A DNA stretch of 9,642 nt from Acidobacteriota bacterium (GTDB lineage Bacteria; Acidobacteriota; HRBIN11). The translations under genes and the position numbers were made by a program. How positions within the stretch are numbered: position 1 is the stretch's first letter; the number at the start of each line of letters is the position of its first letter. The notes under the pieces were generated by a model. It was given only the letters and a program-made list of their open reading frames with translations, was not told where the DNA came from and ran no database searches. Of this stretch, positions 1 to 5,190 are shown piece by piece. The DNA lies in assembly GCA_030550225.1 (NCBI GenBank), contig JAUQPV010000077.1:1-9642 (forward strand). Reading direction: 5' to 3'.

Positions 1-22
1 ACGGCTTCGTCTTACGCCTTAG

Positions 23-28
23 TATAAT
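23..28 (+). promoter_or_regulatory. Candidate -10 element upstream of mtnA
   Basis: TATAAT, a perfect match to the sigma-70 -10 consensus, lies 60 bp before the mtnA start in otherwise GC-rich DNA. With a 17-bp spacer its -35 partner would fall at or beyond the left edge, so it cannot be confirmed. Transcription would start near base 35, inside the first arm of the hairpin at 32-70. Confidence 0.35.
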
Positions 29-31
29 AAG

Positions 32-70
32 GGCTGTTCGGCCCCTCGGCAACCGGGCCGTTGAACAGCC
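32..70 (+). promoter_or_regulatory. Leader hairpin before mtnA
   Basis: An inverted repeat pairs GGCTGTTC (32-39) with GAACAGCC (63-70) as 8 perfect base pairs. It continues with GGCCC (40-44) against GGGCC (55-59) across a 3-nt bulge (60-62), leaving a 10-nt loop. It lies between the TATAAT at 23-28 and the ribosome binding site at 79-83. No T-tract follows, so it does not look like an intrinsic terminator of an upstream gene. It could be a 5' stabilising or regulatory stem. I could not match it to any SAM riboswitch class I know. Confidence 0.5.
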
Positions 71-88
71 GGATCGGCGGAGGTATCC

Positions 89-1180
89 ATGTGGCCGTAC
101 GAGACGCCTATCGTCTGGCAAGTGGAAGATCATACGGTCTGGATGATCGACCAGCGGTACCTGCCCCATCGGGAGGACGTCTACGTCGCTCGGAGCTATG
201 AAGACGTAGCCCACGCGATTCGGACGATGGTCATCCGGGGGGCGCCGGCCATCGGCGTAGCGGCGGCCATGGGCGTCGCCCTGGCCTTCCGGGACGCTTT
301 GGCCGTGCCAGCCGACCCGGTGGGCCGACGGGCCTACTTCCGACGGGTCGCCGAGACCCTCCGGCAGACCCGGCCGACGGCCGTCAATCTGACGTGGGCC
401 CTTCGCCGGATGGAACGAGTCCTGGAGGCTCATCTGGACGCACCGCCCGACGAGCTGTTCCGGTACCTCCGGACGGAAGCCCTGGAGATTCAAGTCGAGG
501 ACGTCGCCCTCAACCGCCGGATCGGCGAGTATGGCGCCCAGCTATTTCACGAGCCGGCCCGTCTTCTGACCATCTGCAACACGGGGTTTCTCGCCACGGC
601 GGGCTACGGGACGGCCGCCGGTGTCATCCGCACGCTCTGGCGGCGGGGCCTCCTCGAGCGGGTCTATGTCTGTGAGACCCGACCGTATCTCCAAGGGGCC
701 CGCCTGACGATGTGGGAATTCCTCCGGGAGGGCATCCCGGCGACGTTGATCACCGACGGCATGGCCGGCTTTCTGCTCCAGCGGGGCATGGCGTCCGCCG
801 TCCTCACGGGGGCCGACCGGATCGCTCGAAATGGGGACACGGCTAACAAGGTCGGGACTTACACCCTGGCCGTCCTGGCCCACTATCACGGACTCCCCTT
901 CTACGTGGCGGCACCCTATTCGACGATCGACATGGCGACACCCGATGGGACCCACATCCCTATCGAGGAACGGAACCCCCAGGAGGTGACCCACGTCATG
1001 GACGTCCCCATCGCTCCGGAGGGCACGCCTGTATGGAACCCGGCCTTTGACGTGACGCCCCACGAGCTCATCACGGCCATCATTACCGACCGGGGCGTCA
1101 TCGGCCGTCCGATCCCCGAGGAGTTGGCCCGCCGATTTTCGACCCCGGCGGACGTGCCGACAGGCACCCGTCTTGAGTAG
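89..1180 (+). CDS. mtnA: S-methyl-5-thioribose-1-phosphate isomerase (MtnA)
   Basis: This cytosolic enzyme converts 5-methylthioribose-1-phosphate to 5-methylthioribulose-1-phosphate in the methionine salvage pathway. The 363-residue length is normal for the family. Visible signatures are RGAPAIG (50-56), TICNTGFLATAGYGTA (161-176) with the catalytic Cys163, ETRPYLQGARLT (196-207), LTGADRIARNGD (239-250) with the catalytic Asp243, NKVGTY (253-258) and AAPYSTID (274-281). The N-terminal helical part leads into the eIF2B-like Rossmann fold. The ATG at 89 is supported by a strong GGAGG at 79-83, 5 nt upstream. No other salvage gene (mtnN/mtnP, mtnK, mtnB-D) is in view, so the pathway context is not shown. 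Some relatives act on 5-deoxyribose-1-phosphate or ribose-1,5-bisphosphate, but the motif set reads as MtnA. Confidence 0.95.
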   Translation: MWPYETPIVWQVEDHTVWMIDQRYLPHREDVYVARSYEDVAHAIRTMVIRGAPAIGVAAAMGVALAFRDALAVPADPVGRRAYFRRVAETLRQTRPTAVNLTWALRRMERVLEAHLDAPPDELFRYLRTEALEIQVEDVALNRRIGEYGAQLFHEPARLLTICNTGFLATAGYGTAAGVIRTLWRRGLLERVYVCETRPYLQGARLTMWEFLREGIPATLITDGMAGFLLQRGMASAVLTGADRIARNGDTANKVGTYTLAVLAHYHGLPFYVAAPYSTIDMATPDGTHIPIEERNPQEVTHVMDVPIAPEGTPVWNPAFDVTPHELITAIITDRGVIGRPIPEELARRFSTPADVPTGTRLE

Positions 1181-1201
1181 AATTCCCGGTTCCGCTATAT
1201 T
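1173..1201 (+). promoter_or_regulatory. Predicted sigma-70-type promoter for the gene at 1370
   Basis: TTGAGT (1173-1178, 4/6 match to TTGACA) and TATATT (1196-1201, 5/6 match to TATAAT) are separated by exactly 17 bp. The -35 box overlaps the last codons of mtnA. Transcription would begin near 1208, giving a leader of about 160 nt made almost entirely of heptad repeats. This would uncouple the downstream gene from mtnA. The match was made by eye. Confidence 0.5.
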
Positions 1202-1214
1202 AGCAGGGGGTGCA

Positions 1215-1349
1215 GGTCTCGAGTCTCAGGTGCCGAGTCCCGGCTTACCGGTGTCCGGGCCTGGGGGTTCGGTTGAAAACCCAATATCCGCACCGAGCAT
1301 CCAATACCGATGAGGCCGGGACCTGGCACCCGAGACCCGGGACCCCTAC
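1215..1349. repeat. Heptad-repeat block with 30-nt inverted repeat
   Basis: The gap between mtnA and the next gene is built of 7-base units. Nine units in register run from 1215 to 1277 (for example GGTCTCG, AGTCTCA, GGTGCCG, GGTGTCC) and ten from 1280 to 1349 (CCCAATA, CCAATAC, CCCGAGA, CCCGGGA and others). The first and last parts form an imperfect inverted repeat, 1215-1244 against 1315-1344, identical at 25 of 30 positions. All five differences are transitions, so G-U pairs keep much of the stem possible in RNA. The loop is 70 nt. No known element was recognised. Confidence 0.7.
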
Positions 1350-1369
1350 GCATATCGAGGGAAGCCCCG

Positions 1370-2056
1370 ATGCTGACGGGCTTCAACACGGACGTCAAAC
1401 ACAACGGCAAGGTTTACCACGTCCAGACGGAAGACAAGGGAGCCTCGAATCCCGTCGTCGAGACCCTCATCTACCTGGGCGGGGAGATCATCGAAGCCCG
1501 GCGGACCAGTTACAAGGACCTCCTGGAAAAGCGAGGCTTCCAGCCCCTCCTGATCTACCGGCTCATGGAACAACAGCACAAGATGGCCATCGCCGATATC
1601 CGGGAGGGACGGTTCGAGAGCGGACCCCTACCGGCCCAGCCCCCGACGTCGCCGACCAAGTCCCTCGACGAGGTCATCCTGGAGTATTTGCGGGCCCAGG
1701 CCCAACAGCGGGAAGCCATTCAGCTTCAGTATGACCGGGACCGTACCTTCCAGGAAGGAAGTTCCGTCGAGCTCCCCGTATCCGTCACGACAGAAAAGAG
1801 CGGCCAGCCCGTGGCGGGGGCCCACGTCGTCGCCCGTGTGATCAGTACAGTCCGACCCGTCATGACTCTCTGGGAAGGCTACACGGACGACCGGGGTCAG
1901 GTCGTCGCCCGTTTCCGACTCCCGGAGTTTCCGGACGGTATGGGAGCCCTTCTCATCCAGGCCTTCTACCAGGACCGGGCCGTCGAGGAGAAGCACCTGC
2001 TCATGAAAGCCCCGGTTCCGAGCCCACCGAAGAAGAAGTCTGCCGGAGTTGGATGA
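1370..2056 (+). CDS. Conserved-looking protein of unknown function, two domains
   Basis: I do not recognise a named family for this 228-residue protein. The N-terminal part (about 1-65) has a compact, family-like motif, FNTDVKHNGKVYHVQTEDKG (5-24), and continues VVETLIYLGGEII (29-41) and RRTSYKDLL (44-52). A proline-rich stretch (86-97) and a short helix (98-120) follow. Residues about 133-210 look like a small beta-sandwich of the Ig-like or carboxypeptidase-regulatory type, with QPVAGAHVVARV and GYTDDRGQVVARFRLPE typical of such folds. The C-terminus is basic and proline-rich (PPKKKS). There is no signal peptide, membrane segment or cysteine, so it is probably cytosolic. The ATG at 1370 is chosen because GAGGGA (1357-1362) sits 7 nt upstream. 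An in-frame ATG at 1310 would read through heptad repeats and is rejected. Its last 56 bp overlap the convergent HEAT gene. Confidence 0.8.
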   Translation: MLTGFNTDVKHNGKVYHVQTEDKGASNPVVETLIYLGGEIIEARRTSYKDLLEKRGFQPLLIYRLMEQQHKMAIADIREGRFESGPLPAQPPTSPTKSLDEVILEYLRAQAQQREAIQLQYDRDRTFQEGSSVELPVSVTTEKSGQPVAGAHVVARVISTVRPVMTLWEGYTDDRGQVVARFRLPEFPDGMGALLIQAFYQDRAVEEKHLLMKAPVPSPPKKKSAGVG

Positions 2057-3038
2057 GACTCTCCCGGGCGAGCCGCCGGATCAGGAAGTGGTCGTCGCGA
2101 GCCAAGACCTCCAGGACGAGGCGAGCGTCCTCCTCGAAGGGGAAATGGCGGAGTGCCCCGACCAAGGCTCGACGGACCTCGATATTGGGATCCTTGGCCA
2201 GGCGGGTGGCATGTTCCAGGAGGACGGGGTCTTGAAAGGAGCCTAACAGCTCGATGGCGGCGGCTCGGACGTACCAAAGAGGGTGAGTCAGAAGGGGGTG
2301 AAGGTATACGCTGGGGAAGTGGGGGTAACTCCGGAGAGCCTGGACGATCACCTCCCGCCGGTTCCAACGGGGGTCTTCTAAAAAATGAATTAAGGCCCGA
2401 GCCGCTTCCTCTCCACCTTCCTGGAGGATCCGCTCGATGAGAAGGCGGCTGTCGGCACCCTCCACGATGGGCAGGCGTTCCAAAGACTCCCGCCAAGAGG
2501 CCGTCGGGGGCGTCGGTCGGGGCGGTTCTGGGACCGAGGGCACCGGCGGCGGGGCCGCCGGACGCGACGTCGGGAACCGCCGACGGAGGTCCCGCACGTA
2601 ATGGCGGGCCTTGATCCGGACACTGAACATCGTGTCTTCCTGCAGGGCTTGCAGGTACGGTAAGCCCGCCTCGCCCAACACAAAGAGCCAGTCCATCGCC
2701 AGCAGGCGTAAGCCCAGGTCCTCGTCGTCGAGAAAGGGCGTCACGAGGGGCAGAAGGGCCGGGTCGGGCCAACGCTGGAGAAGCCGTAGGGCCAGCCGAC
2801 GGACCATCTTGGAAGAATCCCCCAAAGCCCGCACGACCGTGTCCCGGTCGTACGTACCCCGGCTTTCCAAGACGGAAAGGGCCGTATACCGGACGACGGC
2901 CGCCGGGTCCTGAAGCGCCTCCATCAACAGGGACTCGACCTCAGGCCCGCCCTCCGTGGCGAGCTGGCGGAGGACGTTCGCCCGTGCCGTCGCACTGGAC
3001 GCACGCCGAAACTCCGCGATGCGGCTCTGCAGGTCCAT
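2001..3038 (-). CDS. HEAT-repeat protein
   Basis: This 345-residue all-helical repeat protein is a probable protein-interaction scaffold with no catalytic motif. A first block of HEAT-like helical pairs (about 1-155) shows VVRYTALSVLESR, MVRRLALRLLQRW, LGLRLLAMDWL and VRIKARHYVRDLRRR. A proline-rich linker (156-180) follows. A second block (about 183-335) has YVRAAAIELLGSF, VRRALVGALRHF and IRRLARESLIQL. The regular D-P-x-x-x-V-R spacing is typical of HEAT / PBS-lyase-type repeats. It starts 2 bp after the ribBA stop and has no convincing Shine-Dalgarno sequence of its own, so it is probably translationally coupled to ribBA and co-transcribed with the riboflavin genes. Its C-terminal 18 codons lie antisense to the end of the gene at 1370. 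The partner and function are unknown. Confidence 0.85.
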   Translation of the reverse strand: MDLQSRIAEFRRASSATARANVLRQLATEGGPEVESLLMEALQDPAAVVRYTALSVLESRGTYDRDTVVRALGDSSKMVRRLALRLLQRWPDPALLPLVTPFLDDEDLGLRLLAMDWLFVLGEAGLPYLQALQEDTMFSVRIKARHYVRDLRRRFPTSRPAAPPPVPSVPEPPRPTPPTASWRESLERLPIVEGADSRLLIERILQEGGEEAARALIHFLEDPRWNRREVIVQALRSYPHFPSVYLHPLLTHPLWYVRAAAIELLGSFQDPVLLEHATRLAKDPNIEVRRALVGALRHFPFEEDARLVLEVLARDDHFLIRRLARESLIQLRQTSSSVGSEPGLS

Positions 3039-3040
3039 CC

Positions 3041-4249
3041 CTAAACGGTCGAGAGGATGTGTCCGAGTTTCTCTTTCTTCGTTCGCAGATAGTCCCGGTT
3101 ACGAGGGTTGGGCGGGACTTCCAAGGGGACCCGCTCGACGATTTCCAGGCCGTACCCGTCTAAGGCGATGTACTTCGTCGGGTTATTCGTCATCAAACGC
3201 ATCTTCCGGACGCCCAACTCCCGTAGGATCTGCGCCCCGATGCCGTAGTCCCGATGGTCAGGCTTGAAGCCCAGGGACCGATTGGCCTCGACGGTGTCCA
3301 GGCCCTGGCGGTCTTGCAGTTCGTAAGCCCGGAGCTTGTTGAGAAGGCCGATCCCCCGGCCCTCGTGGTTCATGATGTACAACAGGACGCCCCGGCCCGC
3401 CTCGGCGATCAGGCCGAGCGCCTTCTCCAACTGCTGGCCACAGTCACACCGTAGGGAGTGGAACACGTCCCCCGTCAGGCATTCCGAGTGGACCCGCACG
3501 AGCACAGGCTCGTCCGGCCGGATGTCGCCCATCGTCAAGGCCACGTGGTGGGTGCGGTCGATGACGTTCTCGAAGGCATGAAGCTGAAAGGTCCCAAACT
3601 CGGTCGGCAGGTCGACCCGGATGACCTCCCGGACGAGCCGCTCCCGTTGCATTCGGAAGCGGATGAGGTCGGCGACCGTGATCATGAGGAGACCATGCGC
3701 TTGAGCGAACGGTTCCAGGTCCGGCACCCGGGCCATCGTCCCGTCGTCGTTCAGGATCTCGCAGATGACGCCGGCCGGGTAGAGGCCTGCCAGTCGGCAT
3801 AGGTCGACGGCCGCCTCCGTGTGACCAGCCCGTTGGAGAACACCGCCCTCCTTGGCCCGGAGGGGGAAGACGTGGCCCGGCCGGGCCAGGTCCTCGGGTT
3901 TCGTCCGCGGGTCGATGGCCGTCAAGATCGTCGTCGCCCGGTCGTAGGCTGAGATGCCTGTCGTGACCTTGTTTTTCGCCTCGATGGACACGCAGAAGGC
4001 CGTCCCGTGGGGCGACGCATTGTCGCTGACCATCAGGGGAATCTGGAGCTCGTCGAGCCGCTTCGGCTCCATCGCCAGACAGATGAGACCCCGGCCGTAC
4101 CGGGCCATAAAGTTGATGGCCTCGGGGGTGACCTTCTCGGCGGCGATCATGAGGTCCCCCTCGTTTTCCCGGTCGGCGTCGTCGACGATGATGATCATCT
4201 GTCCGCGGCGGAGCGCTTCGAGGGCTTCCTCGATGGTCGCAAAGGGCAT
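3041..4249 (-). CDS. ribBA: Bifunctional DHBP synthase / GTP cyclohydrolase II (RibBA)
   Basis: This enzyme makes both riboflavin precursors: 3,4-dihydroxy-2-butanone-4-phosphate from ribulose-5-phosphate, and the pyrimidine precursor from GTP. The 402-residue length is normal for the fusion. The RibB half (1-200) shows DDADRENEGDL (23-33), RPGHVFPL (123-130) and the acidic and His residues of AGHTEAAVDL (141-150). The RibA half (about 205-402) shows VRVHSECLTGDVFHSLRCDC, with zinc ligands Cys257, Cys268 and Cys270, then NHEGRGIGLLNKLRAYELQD, DTVEANRSLGF, DYGIGAQIL and LMTNNPTKY. Both active sites look intact. The ATG at 4249 shares its A with the TGA stop of ribE (TGATG), indicating tight coupling. 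A start 18 bp upstream at 4267 is possible but would overlap ribE needlessly. Confidence 0.97.
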   Translation of the reverse strand: MPFATIEEALEALRRGQMIIIVDDADRENEGDLMIAAEKVTPEAINFMARYGRGLICLAMEPKRLDELQIPLMVSDNASPHGTAFCVSIEAKNKVTTGISAYDRATTILTAIDPRTKPEDLARPGHVFPLRAKEGGVLQRAGHTEAAVDLCRLAGLYPAGVICEILNDDGTMARVPDLEPFAQAHGLLMITVADLIRFRMQRERLVREVIRVDLPTEFGTFQLHAFENVIDRTHHVALTMGDIRPDEPVLVRVHSECLTGDVFHSLRCDCGQQLEKALGLIAEAGRGVLLYIMNHEGRGIGLLNKLRAYELQDRQGLDTVEANRSLGFKPDHRDYGIGAQILRELGVRKMRLMTNNPTKYIALDGYGLEIVERVPLEVPPNPRNRDYLRTKKEKLGHILSTV

Positions 4250-4866
4250 CACGGACCCCCAGGCCAACGGTCGAGGTAGGGCTTTACTAAAGCATAGATG
4301 TACTTAGCCAGGATATCAAGCTCGACGTTGACGGCGTCACCGACCTGCAGGTCCCCCAGATTCGTGTGTTCCAAGGTGTAAGGGATCAGGCTGATCGAGA
4401 AGGCCGTCGGCGTGACGTCGACGACCGTCAGACTTACGCCGTTGACGGCGATGCTTCCCTTCGGGACGACATAGGGCCGCCAGGCCTCTGGAAGCGCATA
4501 GACGTGAAGCCGACTCCCGGGACGGTCGGCGACCTCCGTCAGGACCGTCGTGCCATCGACGTGGCCCTGGACCCAGTGGCCGCCCAGGGCCTGGCCGGCC
4601 CGCAGGGCCGGTTCCAGATTGACCCGCCGGCCCACGGCCCATGTGCCCAACGTCGTCCGCCGGAGGGTCTCCTCGACAGCCTCGACGACAAAGCGGTCTC
4701 CCGTCCGGGCGATGACCGTCAGACACACGCCGTCCAGGGCGATGGAGTCGCCGACCCCCAGGGGTTCCGTCCATTCCGGGGGGACCTGAACCTCCAGGCG
4801 CAGGTTGCCGCCCTGGACTTCCCGGGCCGTGACCCGGCCACATGCGACGATGATGCCCGTAAACAT
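4249..4866 (-). CDS. ribE: Riboflavin synthase alpha subunit
   Basis: Riboflavin synthase converts two molecules of 6,7-dimethyl-8-ribityllumazine to riboflavin plus the pyrimidinedione. The 205-residue length is standard. The protein is the expected tandem of two lumazine-binding beta-barrel repeats. Repeat 1 begins with the hallmark MFTGII and has SIALDGVCLTV (41-51). Repeat 2 begins near GGHWVQGHVDG (95-105) and has SIAVNGVSLTV (138-148). The end shows IPYTLEHTNLGDLQVGD. The ATG at 4866 is fixed by MFTGI and by AAGAGGA just upstream (4871-4877). The frame stays open upstream to 4995, but that part reads through repeat DNA. This is the first gene of the leftward ribE-ribBA-HEAT operon. No lumazine synthase (ribH) or ribD is present in the window. 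The gene is also called ribC in some organisms. Confidence 0.96.
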   Translation of the reverse strand: MFTGIIVACGRVTAREVQGGNLRLEVQVPPEWTEPLGVGDSIALDGVCLTVIARTGDRFVVEAVEETLRRTTLGTWAVGRRVNLEPALRAGQALGGHWVQGHVDGTTVLTEVADRPGSRLHVYALPEAWRPYVVPKGSIAVNGVSLTVVDVTPTAFSISLIPYTLEHTNLGDLQVGDAVNVELDILAKYIYALVKPYLDRWPGGP

Positions 4867-4879
4867 CGGTCCTCTTGAT

Positions 4880-4937
4880 CGGTATTGGGTGTTCGGTGTT
4901 GGGTGTTCGGTCCGAAAGACCACGGACCCCAGACCTG
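4880..4937. repeat. Left heptad arm of inverted repeat
   Basis: Eight 7-base units run in perfect register from 4880 to 4935. The first four are of the CGGTATT / GGGTGTT kind, then comes a transition unit CGGTCCG (4908-4914), then AAAGACC, ACGGACC and CCAGACC. The arm is the inverted counterpart of 5126-5184: the outer 25 nt agree at 23 positions and the inner 14 nt at 13. It begins 14 nt upstream of the ribE start codon. Confidence 0.75.
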
Positions 4938-4979
4938 TTTCGGAAGCCTGGTTCGCTTCGTCTCGAGGCAGTGATCTCA

Positions 4980-5005
4980 GGACGCCGGGCGTCATCCCGG
5001 CGTCC
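4980..5005. repeat. 10-bp-stem hairpin with CGTCAT loop (copy 1)
   Basis: GGACGCCGGG (4980-4989) pairs perfectly with CCCGGCGTCC (4996-5005) around the loop CGTCAT (4990-4995). The 21 nt from 4985 to 5005 recur at 5053-5073 with only two differences, and those two positions pair with each other. A degenerate third relative lies at 5021-5038. It may belong to a REP-like dispersed palindrome family, since GTCATCCCGGC-type words are common in such repeats. This is an inference from memory. Confidence 0.6.
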
Positions 5006-5052
5006 CCTGTCCTGGCGCCCCCGGTGACGGCGGCGTCCGTCCCGTCAGAACA

Positions 5053-5073
5053 CCGGCCGTCATGCCGGCGTCC
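5053..5073. repeat. CGTCAT-loop hairpin (copy 2)
   Basis: CCGGC (5053-5057) pairs with GCCGG (5064-5068) around the same CGTCAT loop as copy 1, followed by the shared CGTCC. Compared with 4985-5005, the innermost stem pair is C-G in place of G-C, so the stem is kept by a compensatory change. The stem is shorter here because 5052 and 5069 do not pair. Confidence 0.55.
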
Positions 5074-5091
5074 GTCCCCCGTTGATCACGA

Positions 5092-5107
5092 CCCGTCTCG
5101 AGACGGG
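5092..5107. repeat. Perfect 16-bp palindrome
   Basis: CCCGTCTC (5092-5099) and GAGACGGG (5100-5107) form an uninterrupted palindrome. It could bind a dimeric regulator or form a 6-bp RNA stem with a UCGA loop. A related TCTCGAG with a nearby GTGATC at 4961-4976 mirrors the TCTCGAG and GATCAC at 5084-5102, so the core of the gap may itself be a decayed inverted repeat. Confidence 0.5.
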
Positions 5108-5125
5108 AGATTCCGATGACTCCGC

Positions 5126-5188
5126 CAGGTCTGTGGTCCATGGTCTGGGGTCTTTATATACCCAACACCCAGCACCCAATACCGAACT
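5126..5188. repeat. Right heptad arm of inverted repeat
   Basis: Nine consecutive 7-base units lie in one register: four of NNGGTCY type (CAGGTCT, GTGGTCC, ATGGTCT, GGGGTCT), then TTATATA, then CCCAACA, CCCAGCA, CCCAATA and CCGAACT. The order is the mirror of the left arm at 4880-4937. It ends 3 bp from the stop codon of the CBS-domain gene. Confidence 0.75.
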
Positions 5189-5190
5189 CT

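Larger units (their letters stand above)
4867..5190. other. 324-bp gene-free gap, repeat-rich, upstream of ribE
   Basis: No gene was found here. The outer parts are heptad-repeat arms forming an imperfect inverted repeat (about 4880-4937 and 5126-5184). The core (4938-5125) holds two hairpins with the same CGTCAT loop and a perfect 16-bp palindrome. The ribE promoter should lie here. The only AT-rich spot is TTATATA at 5154-5160, which on the minus strand reads as TATATAA, with TTGGGT upstream at a suboptimal 13-15 bp spacing. None of the conserved boxes of an FMN (RFN) riboswitch was found. No U-tract terminator for the CBS-domain gene ending at 5191 was seen. Confidence 0.75.

Noticed and set aside
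4867..4995. 43-residue N-terminal extension of ribE
   Set aside because: It reads through hairpin and heptad DNA. Riboflavin synthase begins at MFTGI, and a good ribosome binding site precedes that ATG.
4880..5188. CRISPR array or insertion sequence
   Set aside because: Repeat units are 7 nt with no unique spacers of CRISPR size. There is no transposase, and no target-site duplication could be seen.
4867..5190. FMN riboswitch upstream of ribE
   Set aside because: The conserved AGGG, GGGTGAAATTCCC-like and ACCGGCGGT boxes were not found on the minus strand.
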